The notes under the pieces: generated by a model
The model's input: only the letters and a program-made list of their open reading frames with translations
The model's database searches: none
What the model was told of the DNA's origin: nothing
Part shown: positions 45,478 through 54,354 of the stretch, piece after piece
Numbering within the stretch: the stretch's first letter is position 1
How the letters are laid out: every line of letters begins with the position of its first letter
Position numbers and translations under genes: made by a program
Source: Candidatus Omnitrophota bacterium
Lineage (GTDB): Bacteria; Hinthialibacterota; Hinthialibacteria; Hinthialibacterales; JAKPRU01
Length of the DNA stretch: 64,000 nt
Direction of reading: 5' to 3'
Assembly (NCBI GenBank): GCA_029570205.1
Contig: JAKQSI010000053.1
Span: forward strand, 22,477 to 86,476

Positions 45478-46845
45478 CTATCGCCGTTTTTCCTTTTCTT
45501 CCAGCCAGCGGCGTTTTTTCTCCAGGTCCTCCAGGCGATTCCGTTCGATGGAGGTCAATGTCGGCATTTTCACAGGCTGTCGTGACTTTTCAATCTGCGC
45601 TTTGCACTCGAGCAGCGCTCGGTCGTTGGGGGCTTTTTTCAGCCCTTCGTTGATACATTTCTCGGCCTCGACCACATTGCCGCTGTTGAGCAAGGCCGTA
45701 CCCATATACCGGTAGTAATCCGTCCCACGACCACGGATATACTGTCCCGATGCCTTGAACGCCTCCACCGCGCCGGCCCAGTCTCGATTCTCATATCGAA
45801 GCATTCCGAGCAGATGCCAGGCCGAACGGTCTCCGGGATTCCGTTTCAGCCCTTCTTCCAGAAAAGAAAGCGCAAGATCCTTCCGTCCGTATGCGGCCAG
45901 CTGCGAACCAAGCTCGATATTTTCGGCAGGTGTCTTCCGTTCCCTGGAATACAGCGCGAGAAACGCCTGTGCCTGCTGCGGCGGGATCTTGGCGACTGTG
46001 TCCGCTATACTTAATGCCTGTTTCGATCCTTCTCTGTCTCCCTGAAGCGTCCGTGCCTGTGCCACCTGTCGATATCCGTCGGCATTCAGCGGATTGATCT
46101 TCAATGCCGTGTCCAGGTCCGTCAGCGCCGATGTCGCATCTCCCAGCGCCAGGGAGGCTTTGCTGCGTTCCAACAGGGCGTTCGGGTTGTTCGGATATGC
46201 CCGGAGAGTTTCATTCAACAGCGCCACCGCCTCTTTGTACCGGCCTTCCTGATTGTAGATGTTGGCCCGCAGCAACTTGGGTTCCCCCAGGTTCGGATAG
46301 CGGCGGATCAGGTTGTCCAGAACGGTTGCCGCGCGGGAATAGTCCTTCTCTTTCCAATAGAGTTCTGCAATCTGGTAAGGAATTCGGGGATCGTTGGGCA
46401 GCTGTTGTTGCACAATTTCCAGCTCTTTAATGGCGTTCATGCTCTGTCCCGCGCTTGCCAGGATGGATGCCAGCTCCATCCGATACCCGATTTGAGCAGG
46501 ACCCTCCGGCGCATGCTCTACACAGAATCGCAGCTGCTCAACCGCCTCGCGGCTTTCTGGATCGACTTTGCGCAGTGCCTGAGCAAGACGATACCGGGCC
46601 TCGATATATTCCGGGCTGGCAGAAACGACCTCACGGTAAGCCTGGGCCGCCACGACAAAATTTTTCTGCAGCTCGGCCTGTTGTCCTCTGAGGAACGAAC
46701 GGGTGACCGTTTCGAGTGTCGAGGAGGCCCGGGTTGCCTCCTGCACGGCTCCCGCCGCTGAACTCTGTTCGGCGCCCGATGCAATCCACGGATTTGATGC
46801 CAGTGCCGAGAGACTCAAAAGCAGCGCCGTAATTCCATTCATCAT
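45478..46845 (-). CDS. Secreted TPR protein
   Basis: 455 residues. Signal peptide (about 1-24, hydrophobic then ASGAEQ), then at least nine TPR-type repeats, e.g. PEYIEARYRLAQALRK and PNNPNALLERSKASLALGD. A charged C-terminal helix ends with ERNRLEDLEKKRRWLEEKEKRR. Probably a periplasmic or exported scaffold. It stands alone, 260 bp upstream of the pilins, facing the same way. Confidence 0.8.
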   Translation of the reverse strand: MMNGITALLLSLSALASNPWIASGAEQSSAAGAVQEATRASSTLETVTRSFLRGQQAELQKNFVVAAQAYREVVSASPEYIEARYRLAQALRKVDPESREAVEQLRFCVEHAPEGPAQIGYRMELASILASAGQSMNAIKELEIVQQQLPNDPRIPYQIAELYWKEKDYSRAATVLDNLIRRYPNLGEPKLLRANIYNQEGRYKEAVALLNETLRAYPNNPNALLERSKASLALGDATSALTDLDTALKINPLNADGYRQVAQARTLQGDREGSKQALSIADTVAKIPPQQAQAFLALYSRERKTPAENIELGSQLAAYGRKDLALSFLEEGLKRNPGDRSAWHLLGMLRYENRDWAGAVEAFKASGQYIRGRGTDYYRYMGTALLNSGNVVEAEKCINEGLKKAPNDRALLECKAQIEKSRQPVKMPTLTSIERNRLEDLEKKRRWLEEKEKRR

Positions 46846-46858
46846 GATTCTATTCCTA

Positions 46859-46920
46859 TTCCGATCACTATCATCTTATCCCCGTTCCGATCACCATCAT
46901 TGTATTCCCATTCCGAATCT
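46859..46920. repeat. 26-bp direct repeat, two copies plus a partial third
   Basis: TTCCGATCAC begins at 46859 and 46885 and a partial TTCCGA at 46911, in steps of 26 bp; the units differ at about six positions. The spacing is about 2.5 helical turns. Confidence 0.6.
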
Positions 46921-47046
46921 CCCGGTTGTTTCTTCATGTATAGTGTATCAAAACCTTTCCTCCACATCACTGAAGAATTCCCCCGCTTTTTGATAAATTG
47001 ATCACACAGAGACCGATTGCTCTATGAGACCAAAACTCAAACCTCT

Positions 47047-47072
47047 CCCCCTCTCCGTCCTTGGAGAGGGGG
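47047..47072. repeat. Hairpin CCCCCTCTCC/GGAGAGGGGG
   Basis: 10-bp arms with a 6-nt loop, upstream of panB. Same C-rich palindrome type as those at 42097 and 44011. Confidence 0.7.
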
Positions 47073-47155
47073 CCGGGGTGTGAGGACAGATTGGGCGGTG
47101 AGAACGGTGCAGGGCGGTAAAGAGACAGACGCGGGCGGCAAGGAGAAATCCCGAA

Positions 47156-48037
47156 ATGCAAAAAGAACGCCGTGTTACAGTTCCAACTTTGCAGGAAATG
47201 AAAAAGCGTGGCGAGAAAATCGCCATGCTGACCGGATATGATTTTTTGACCGCTCAACTTCTGGATCGGGCAGGAGTTGATGTCATCCTGGTCGGCGATA
47301 CCCTGGGCATGGTTTTCCAGGGGCATGAGTCCACCCTACCGGTTACCGTGGATGAGGTGATTTACCATACCCGTGCTGTTCGGCGGGGGATCAGGTCCGC
47401 TCTGTTGGTGGCCGATCTGCCGTTCCTTTCCTACCAGGTTTCTATTGAGGAAGCGGTGCGCAATGCCGGGCGGATGCTCAAAGAAGGTGGCGCTGTTGCC
47501 GTAAAACTGGAGGGCGGCTCCACGGCGGTTCCGGTCATTTCGGCGCTGGTTCAGGCCGGAATCCCGGTAATGGGTCATGTCGGACTGGCTCCGCAGTCCT
47601 GCAACCTGATCGGCGGGCACAAGGTTCAGGGGAAAACCGTCGAAGATATCGAACAATTGCTTGAGGATGCTCAGGCTGTTGAGGATGCCGGTGCGTTCTC
47701 CATGGTGATCGAAGCGGTTCCCTGGCCCGTCGCGCGGGAAATCACAAGTTGTGTCACCATCCCCACGATCGGCATCGGCGCGGGGCCGTACTGCGATGGT
47801 CAGGTGCTGGTCACGCCGGATTTGTTGGGGCTGTTTACCGCTTTCAAACCGCATTTCGTGCGACGGTTTGCCCAGCTGGGCGATGAAACCCTCAAAGCCT
47901 TTGAGACTTATGTCTCCGAGGTCCGAACCGGCGGATTCCCGACTCTCGATGAGAGTTACTCCCTGGATGAATCGCTCCTGAAAGAATGGCAACAGATCAA
48001 CAGGGAAATCCCTATAGCGCCCGACAGGGAAGTCTGA
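47156..48037 (+). CDS. panB: 3-methyl-2-oxobutanoate hydroxymethyltransferase
   Basis: 293 residues. Catalyses the first step of pantothenate synthesis using 5,10-methylene-tetrahydrofolate. Motifs: VGDTLGMVFQGHESTLPVTVDE (metal ligands), ADLPFLSYQVS, KLEGG, PVMGHVGLAPQ, IEAVPWPVAREIT and the signature PTIGIGAGPYCDGQVLV. AAGGAG lies 8 nt before the ATG. No panC or panD adjacent. Confidence 0.97.
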   Translation: MQKERRVTVPTLQEMKKRGEKIAMLTGYDFLTAQLLDRAGVDVILVGDTLGMVFQGHESTLPVTVDEVIYHTRAVRRGIRSALLVADLPFLSYQVSIEEAVRNAGRMLKEGGAVAVKLEGGSTAVPVISALVQAGIPVMGHVGLAPQSCNLIGGHKVQGKTVEDIEQLLEDAQAVEDAGAFSMVIEAVPWPVAREITSCVTIPTIGIGAGPYCDGQVLVTPDLLGLFTAFKPHFVRRFAQLGDETLKAFETYVSEVRTGGFPTLDESYSLDESLLKEWQQINREIPIAPDREV

Positions 48038-48120
48038 CAGACCTGTCATACCTTACAAGGACCGCGCGGACCTTTTCCCCGAAAAATGAAGAATGTAGAA
48101 AGGGGGGTCCGGTCCCACGC

Positions 48121-49515
48121 TCACCACCCATATCTCTCCGGTCCCCAGTCTTTGCGCACAAGCTCCTGCTTGACATAGATCAGCGAATTGTTGGGTACAT
48201 CTTCCTGGAGGATCACCCCGGCCCCAATCAGGCTGTACGGTCCCACTTTCACACCCGGCATGAGAATCGCATTTACCCCTGTTCGTACATAATCCCCCAG
48301 GTAGGAGGCATTAGCCCCGTATGTCGGTATCTCACGCCGTCCGCGAACACGATGAATCGTCTCCTGATCGTCAAACCGCAATGTCCCGCACACCGTGGCC
48401 GCGCCCAAATCCGACGAGCGACCGATCACCCCCCAGTATTCGCCATAATGATACGAATACGCTCCATCCATCAACACACCGGCAAACTCGGCGCAATGCC
48501 CCACCACACACTCATGCCCGATCATTGTGTGGTCTCCGATCTGGCAGTATTCGCGAATCTTGCAGTTGTCCCCGATGCTGCTTTTTGCGTAGATAATTGC
48601 TCCGTCTATAATCTGCGTGTTCTTTCCAATCCAGCAATCGCCTTTGATTTTGACACCGCGCCCGATCACGCTGCCCTCGCCGACTGCAATGTGCCCGTCG
48701 ATCTCGGCGTCGGGATGGACTATGGCGCTCGGATGGATGTCATTTTCTTTCAGTTGCTCGGATGCGTAGTCCAGCCAGGCACGGTTCGCCGTCAGGATAT
48801 GCCACGGTTTATCCAGATCGATGATGGGGCCGACTGCCTTCAACGTATGCACGTTCCCGCCGTCTTTTCGGTACGACTCAATGGACTGTGCCAGTTCCCC
48901 TTCAAGAGGCGGCATGACCCCCACTTCCACACTCGTCATCAGGCCGGGATTCCGTTTCACATAATCCTCAAATGATTTCGGGAACACCGCAATTCCGCAA
49001 TATCGCATACATTCCTCTCGCGGGTGTCCGGCAATCCGCACCGCTTTTCCATCCTGCACATAAACGCCGATCCCCGCTTGTTGTTCCTCGCCGTTCCAAC
49101 CGGAGACCAGCAGGCTGATATCTTTCGGATGCCTTTCATGGAAACCCAGTAATGCCTGCAAATCCGCCGGGGTTACCAGCATATCGCCATACACTACAAG
49201 CGCCTGCTGTGCCACCATAACCGAGAATGCGCGCAACAGCGCATCCGCTGTCCCGACAGGCTTGGGTTGGTCGACACAGGTGATATTCTTGTGCCGAGCG
49301 GTCACTTCCCTCACCTGTCCGCACAAATGCCCGCAGACAACAATGATCTCGTCGATGTCCATCTGTCTGAGGTGCTCGATCGTCCGATCCAGCAGAGGCC
49401 GATTCGCAATAGGCAGGCCGGCTTTCGGATGCGTGTCTCCATAAGGCCACATCTTCTTGCCTTGTCCGGCAGCGAGAATCACGGCGGCGGTGTTCATTCT
49501 TTTTGAGTTTCCCAT
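48121..49515 (-). CDS. GlmU-like bifunctional nucleotidyltransferase / hexapeptide acyltransferase
   Basis: 464 residues. N-terminal nucleotidyltransferase: AVILAAGQGKKMWP followed by PKAGLPIANRPLLDRTI, YGD(M) metal motif, and a sugar pocket. C-terminal left-handed beta-helix from about residue 255 with hexapeptide repeats (IDGHIAVGEGSVIGRGVKIKG ...). In archaeal-type GlmU-like enzymes this order makes UDP-GlcNAc; in others dTDP/CDP sugars. The exact sugar is not assigned. Start ATG at 49515; a second ATG at 49497 is possible. Likely co-transcribed with the DegT aminotransferase. Confidence 0.8.
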   Translation of the reverse strand: MGNSKRMNTAAVILAAGQGKKMWPYGDTHPKAGLPIANRPLLDRTIEHLRQMDIDEIIVVCGHLCGQVREVTARHKNITCVDQPKPVGTADALLRAFSVMVAQQALVVYGDMLVTPADLQALLGFHERHPKDISLLVSGWNGEEQQAGIGVYVQDGKAVRIAGHPREECMRYCGIAVFPKSFEDYVKRNPGLMTSVEVGVMPPLEGELAQSIESYRKDGGNVHTLKAVGPIIDLDKPWHILTANRAWLDYASEQLKENDIHPSAIVHPDAEIDGHIAVGEGSVIGRGVKIKGDCWIGKNTQIIDGAIIYAKSSIGDNCKIREYCQIGDHTMIGHECVVGHCAEFAGVLMDGAYSYHYGEYWGVIGRSSDLGAATVCGTLRFDDQETIHRVRGRREIPTYGANASYLGDYVRTGVNAILMPGVKVGPYSLIGAGVILQEDVPNNSLIYVKQELVRKDWGPERYGW

Positions 49516-49638
49516 TTCTCTCTGAAGAATTATGAATCCAGAAGCGAACGCAGCGTGGGTTTAACCCCGTCTGCGCAGAGTGATCCACCGGGGGTTTCTA
49601 ATCCCCATCGGCCCCATTCGTCCTATTCCCTTTTTCCT

Positions 49639-50880
49639 CTACTCCGCTACGCCCCTCAATTCCCCGATATTCGCTTTAATCTTCGCAACCGCCTCCGCAA
49701 TATCGTCCATATCGGATTGCTCGCCGATCAGCATATTCTGTGTGAGCCACACCGCCTCCTCCCGGCAAACTCGTTCGCACACCGGGCAGCTGACCTTTGA
49801 ATAGTCCATATATCGCGCGCTTACCTTGTTCAATGCGGGCCAGCTCTCATCCAAATGCTGAAACAGGGGAAGCTTGTATAGCGGCACATATCCCTCGGAA
49901 CAGGGAACTCCTTCTGCTTGAAGCGCCTTCAGGAACACACTTCGGCTCACTCCGCCGAATTCCTGTGAATTGAACCGGAAGATATACAGATGGTAGGCGT
50001 GACGGGTTGCGCCGGGAGTCATCACCGTCGGTTCCACGCCGCCGATCTCACGCAGTCGGCTGTCCAGGTAAGCGGCATTCTTCTCGCGCCGGACACAGTA
50101 TTCCTCCACACGATCCAGCTGCACGATCAGCACAGCCGCCTGGAACGCGGACAGGCGATGATTCCCCGACATGTTGTGATGTTCATACCATTTGCCTGTG
50201 CGGACTCGCCCGCAGTTCTGAAACGAGAACAACCGGTCGAATATCTTCTCATCATGGGTCGCCGTCGCGCCGCCCTCGCCGCTCGTGACATTCTTCGATG
50301 ATTGGAACGACCATGTTCCCACATCCCCGATAGTCCCCGCCATCTTGCCTGCCCATCTCGCGCCGTGCGCCTGCGCACTGTCTTCCAGCACGCGCAGGTT
50401 GTGTTTCTTCGCAATACGCATAATCCGATCCATATCGGCAGGATTCCCCGCAATATGCACCGGGATGATGGCCCGCGTCCGGTCCGTGATCGCCTCTTCG
50501 ATCTTGTCGGGGTCTATGTTGTACGTGTCGGGGTCGATATCCACAAAAATCGGCACGGCATTCACCGCCAGGGTGGCGGTCGATGTCGCCATGAACGTAT
50601 ACGGTGGGAGGAGAACCTCCTCTCCGGCTCGAATCCCCAATGCCTGCAAGCCGATCGAAATCGCATCGGTCCCGTTTGTGCAGGAAATCGCGTATTTCAC
50701 GCCGAGAAACTCCGCGAATTTCTTGTCGAATTCCGCCACGGCCCGCGACCCGATTCCCCATTCCCCGCTGCGCACAACATCCATCAGCGCCTCTTCTTCG
50801 CGGATGTCTCGAACAGGCCACTTCGGAAACTCACGAGTCCGCACCGGCGTTCCGCCGCACACTGCCAATTTCGCCATCAT
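49639..50880 (-). CDS. DegT/DnrJ/EryC1/StrS-family sugar aminotransferase
   Basis: 413 residues from the ATG at 50880, with GGAGG 6 nt upstream. PLP site: the internal aldimine Lys is in WSFQSSKNVTSGEGGATATHDE; the cofactor pocket is GTDAISIGLQALGIRAGEEVLLPPYTF. The N terminus VCGGTPVRT resembles AHBA/aminoinositol aminotransferases. It would convert a keto-sugar or cyclitol to an amino sugar. It lies 123 bp upstream of the nucleotidyltransferase and probably supplies the surface polysaccharide. Confidence 0.93.
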   Translation of the reverse strand: MMAKLAVCGGTPVRTREFPKWPVRDIREEEALMDVVRSGEWGIGSRAVAEFDKKFAEFLGVKYAISCTNGTDAISIGLQALGIRAGEEVLLPPYTFMATSTATLAVNAVPIFVDIDPDTYNIDPDKIEEAITDRTRAIIPVHIAGNPADMDRIMRIAKKHNLRVLEDSAQAHGARWAGKMAGTIGDVGTWSFQSSKNVTSGEGGATATHDEKIFDRLFSFQNCGRVRTGKWYEHHNMSGNHRLSAFQAAVLIVQLDRVEEYCVRREKNAAYLDSRLREIGGVEPTVMTPGATRHAYHLYIFRFNSQEFGGVSRSVFLKALQAEGVPCSEGYVPLYKLPLFQHLDESWPALNKVSARYMDYSKVSCPVCERVCREEAVWLTQNMLIGEQSDMDDIAEAVAKIKANIGELRGVAE

Positions 50881-50915
50881 AAACAACCTCCTTCGGATGG
50901 TTCCTTATTTCGTAG

Positions 50916-51070
50916 GGTGGGTTCAAGCCCGTCTGCCGGCTAACCCACCGGATATCGCCGTCTTGGGTTGGTGGGCTACCGCTTCGCGGTTGAGCCACAC
51001 CCTGCACCTGCCTGACCCGCTCTCCCTCTGGGTGAGGGCCTTTCCGGGTGGCGCCGGCATCTTGCCGGTG
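50916..51070. repeat. Intergenic palindromic repeats
   Basis: GGTGGGTT (50916-50923) pairs with AACCCACC (50942-50949); a second hairpin, ACCGC-TTC-GCGGT, lies at 50978-50990; the 18-bp element GCCGGCATCTTGCCGGTG is at 51053-51070. This is the gap between the sugar-importer operon and the aminotransferase gene. Confidence 0.6.
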
Positions 51071-51133
51071 TTTTCCCACAATCCCTCTCCGACCCCCTCC
51101 GTAATGTTTAATTCTTAATTCCTAATTCGTAAT

Positions 51134-52000
51134 TCATTCCTTCAATGCCCCCGCCGTCAGCCCCTCAACGATCTGCCGCTGGAATATCAGGTAAATTGCA
51201 ATCATCGGGATGGTTGTTATGGTCAATCCGCATAAAAGATAATGATACTCCACTTTGTGGTATCCATAGAAGGCCAAAAGCCCCAGCGGAAGTGTCTTGA
51301 GAGATTCAGATTCAATGAAAATCAATGCCAGAAGGAATTCGTTCCAGGCTCCCAGCGCGGTGAAAATCCCCACCGTGGCAAGCGCAGGCGTGATGAGCGG
51401 GACGATGATTCGTCCGAATACCCCCCAACTCGTACACCCGTCAATAATCGCGCTCTCGTCCAGATCGCGGGGCAGATTCACCATGAATGCCCGAAGGATG
51501 TAGATCGACAGCGGCAGCGCCGTCCCGCTGTATGCCAGGATCAGGCACCAGCGCGTATCCAGCAGGTTCAGCTCCCGGAACTCAAGAAACAGCGGGATCA
51601 GAAAGGCTTCCGTCGGTATAATCAACCCGATCAGGAAAATGGTGAAAATCGTATCTCTTCCCGGAAACCAGAGTCGCGAAAAGGCATAAGCCGCCATGCT
51701 GGAACAAACCAATACGATAATCAGCGTCGCAAAAGTAACCGCCACGCTGTTCCATACGTAGGTCCCGATATTCCCCTTAGTCCAGGTATAAGCGTACTGA
51801 GCGGCTATGCGCGACAAATCCCAGTCTTTCGGCAATCCCCAGGGATTCAGCATGATTTCATAGCTCGTTGCCTTGAATGAGGAGTAAGTCATCCAGATCA
51901 GCGGAAAGAACATTGCCGCGCTGACCGCAATCAGAAAAGCATATAGCCCCAGCGCCGGCAGGGAGAATTGGAACGGACGGGATGCGGAGGTCTCGGACAT
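51134..52000 (-). CDS. Sugar ABC importer permease (MalG-like)
   Basis: 288 residues, six spans. Carries a MalG-type cytoplasmic loop consensus (DESAIIDGCTSWGVFGRIIVPLITPALATV) that docks the ATPase. The start codon overlaps the MalF-like stop by one base (TGATG). Third gene of the importer; no ATPase gene is adjacent in the window. Confidence 0.93.
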   Translation of the reverse strand: MSETSASRPFQFSLPALGLYAFLIAVSAAMFFPLIWMTYSSFKATSYEIMLNPWGLPKDWDLSRIAAQYAYTWTKGNIGTYVWNSVAVTFATLIIVLVCSSMAAYAFSRLWFPGRDTIFTIFLIGLIIPTEAFLIPLFLEFRELNLLDTRWCLILAYSGTALPLSIYILRAFMVNLPRDLDESAIIDGCTSWGVFGRIIVPLITPALATVGIFTALGAWNEFLLALIFIESESLKTLPLGLLAFYGYHKVEYHYLLCGLTITTIPMIAIYLIFQRQIVEGLTAGALKE

Positions 52001-52899
52001 CAGAACTCAATCACCTCCCGCCGATACTGGTAAATCTGGTAGATCAGCGTCAACAGGAAAACCAGCGCCGTCATGATCACTGCCAGCGCGCTTCCATAGC
52101 CGAGGTGGTCGAAATCGAATGCCTCCCGAACCAACCAGGTTGCCACCATTTCGCTGTAATGGTCCGGCCCGCCGTCCGGTGTCATCACATAGAACAGGTC
52201 GAATGCTCGAAATGCCCCTGTCGAGCAAATCAGAATACACACAGCCATCACTTCCCTGAGCAATGGGATATTGACGTGGCGAATACACTGGAACTCCGAG
52301 GCCCCGTCAATTCGCGCGCTTTCTACCAGGGATACAGGAATCCGCTGAAGCCCCGCATAAAACAGCATCATGTAAAATCCCGCGTAAATCCACCCGGACA
52401 CCACGCAAACCGCCGGCAACGCGGTATACGGATGCGCCAGCCAGGGCCACATCAGGTTCTCGAAACCCGCGCTCCTGAGCAGCTGATTCAGAATCCCATA
52501 CATGGGGTGATATACGAACTTCCAGATCAATCCCACCACAACAAGCGAAAGCATCATGGGAGTGAAAAAAAGGACTCGAAAGAGATGAAATCCGGGATAT
52601 CTCATGTTCACAATCAATGCCACCACGAGACCGAACAGAACTTCCACAATCAGCGTGGCAAACAGATAGCCGAAATTATTCGCGATGGACAGGAGAAACA
52701 CATCGTCCCGAAACAGCGCGTCCGTATAGTTCCACAGTCCCACCCATTGCCATCCCAACCCCGTGCGAATCTCCATGAAACTGCACACACCGGTCCCGAT
52801 TGTGGGAAGGAGAACAGTTCCCGCGAACAGCACAAACGCCGGAAGAACAAACAAAACCGGAGTCACCCAACCACGGAACGGAACCGTTCGCTGTCTCAT
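52000..52899 (-). CDS. Sugar ABC importer permease (MalF-like)
   Basis: 299 residues, six spans. The EAA-type loop reads LVESARIDGASEFQCIRHVNIPLLREVMAVC. Partner of the MalG-like gene, whose start overlaps its stop. It overlaps the binding-protein stop by 4 bp. Confidence 0.93.
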   Translation of the reverse strand: MRQRTVPFRGWVTPVLFVLPAFVLFAGTVLLPTIGTGVCSFMEIRTGLGWQWVGLWNYTDALFRDDVFLLSIANNFGYLFATLIVEVLFGLVVALIVNMRYPGFHLFRVLFFTPMMLSLVVVGLIWKFVYHPMYGILNQLLRSAGFENLMWPWLAHPYTALPAVCVVSGWIYAGFYMMLFYAGLQRIPVSLVESARIDGASEFQCIRHVNIPLLREVMAVCILICSTGAFRAFDLFYVMTPDGGPDHYSEMVATWLVREAFDFDHLGYGSALAVIMTALVFLLTLIYQIYQYRREVIEF

Positions 52900-54215
52900 G
52901 GTTTCTTGCCTCCCGAAAGCCCCAGGGCATCGTGCGCGCGAAGACGTTCAATCCGGCGGTCACACCGTTCAAGCGCCTCCTCCGGTGTGGAAAGTCCCCC
53001 GACAACACTGTTGATCGCATCATAAAAATGCCGTGCCACATCGGTACGGAACCCCGTATCCCCCGGGGGCACCAGAACCGGCGTGGATTCCGCCAAGTCA
53101 CGCATTTTGGCAAGGTGCGGCTCCAATTCCCCCTCCATGGCCGCCTTCACTGCGGTGAATACCCCGGATGACTCAACCAGGCGACGTTGGGATTCCGCCG
53201 AATGGAAATACCGCAGAAAACGAATCGCCAGCTCCTTCCGTGGACAGTCTTTGTACATCATAAATCCTGAAATCACACCCAGTATGCTTTCCTGATTCCC
53301 TTTTCCTCCCGGAATGCGAGGAGTATTGATGAAATCGAAATGCAACTCCGGGACCTCATTGATCCAATAATCCAGTACCCAGGAACCGATCGGATGAAAC
53401 AATGCTTCCCCGGTTCGAAACGTCATCTGCCCTTCCTCATCGGTCAGTCCGATTACGCCCGGATTGAAAAATCCCGATTGTTGAAGTTCCTGAAGCAGCT
53501 TAAGACCTTGTATGAAGTCAGGACACGCAAATTTCGTCCCGGGAGCAAGATTCAGAGTTTGCTTATAGAGATCTTCCCCTGCCACACGCGAGATAATATG
53601 AGCGCCCCAGTTTCCCAGCACCCATTTATCGTTATTCCCCGCCGTGATCGGTATCAGCCCCGCTTCTTTTGCCTTGCGACAGACTTCCACAAACTCTTGC
53701 CAGGTTTCAGGAACATCCGCTTGAAGGGTATTCAGAAGGTCCACATTGTACCAGAGAATCGTGGTGATCCCGACGGTATTGGGGATCATATAGATTCGGC
53801 CATCGACTTCCGTCCACGGCCACACATAATCATAGAATTCATCTTTCCAACCGTCTTTCTCCAGGTATTCGGTCAGGTCGGCGGCCCGTCCCGCTGCATA
53901 GTCTCGCTGCACAAGCCACCCGCCCCACTGAAAAAACACATCCGGGGGATTCCCACCCGCAAACAGCTTTACCAGCCCAAGGTCCTGGTAGACCTCATCC
54001 TCAATCGCAATCTGAATCACCCGCACACCGGGATGGAGCCGCTCAAACTCGGCACAGATTTCATCATAGGTATCCTTGATCGTTCCGCCGGTTTCGGAAT
54101 GGGCAAACCGCAGCGTGTTCGGATCGGTGTTACGGCCCTCTTTGGGCGAACCACACCCGACCATTAAGCACATTGCGACGCATAATATATTTGAAAACAC
54201 GCAGCGCCATCTCAT
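52896..54215 (-). CDS. Family 1 extracellular solute-binding lipoprotein
   Basis: 439 residues from the ATG at 54215 (an upstream start would add nine unlikely residues). The lipobox is LMVGC with Cys at about residue 20. The family 1 sugar-binding fold is visible from TNPNTLRFAHSETGGTI, the hinge KLFAGGNPPDVFFQWGG and ETWQEFVEVCRKAKEAGLIPIT. First gene of the importer operon; sugar not assigned. Confidence 0.93.
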   Translation of the reverse strand: MRWRCVFSNILCVAMCLMVGCGSPKEGRNTDPNTLRFAHSETGGTIKDTYDEICAEFERLHPGVRVIQIAIEDEVYQDLGLVKLFAGGNPPDVFFQWGGWLVQRDYAAGRAADLTEYLEKDGWKDEFYDYVWPWTEVDGRIYMIPNTVGITTILWYNVDLLNTLQADVPETWQEFVEVCRKAKEAGLIPITAGNNDKWVLGNWGAHIISRVAGEDLYKQTLNLAPGTKFACPDFIQGLKLLQELQQSGFFNPGVIGLTDEEGQMTFRTGEALFHPIGSWVLDYWINEVPELHFDFINTPRIPGGKGNQESILGVISGFMMYKDCPRKELAIRFLRYFHSAESQRRLVESSGVFTAVKAAMEGELEPHLAKMRDLAESTPVLVPPGDTGFRTDVARHFYDAINSVVGGLSTPEEALERCDRRIERLRAHDALGLSGGKKP

Positions 54216-54354
54216 CGGTCCTGTTTGTCCTGTTTGTCCCATTTCCCTTCAATGCCGGGCGACCACGACATTCCCGCTCCGCAACACTAAAGTATCGTCA
54301 CGATACCCCAGACAGATTTGCGGCCAAAGGGCCGTCCGGTAGCATCGTTCGATC

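Larger units (their letters stand above)
46846..47155. other. Intergenic region between the TPR gene and panB
   Basis: 310 bp without a gene. Contains a 26-bp direct repeat and a strong hairpin, listed separately. It must hold promoters for both divergent genes. Confidence 0.55.
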
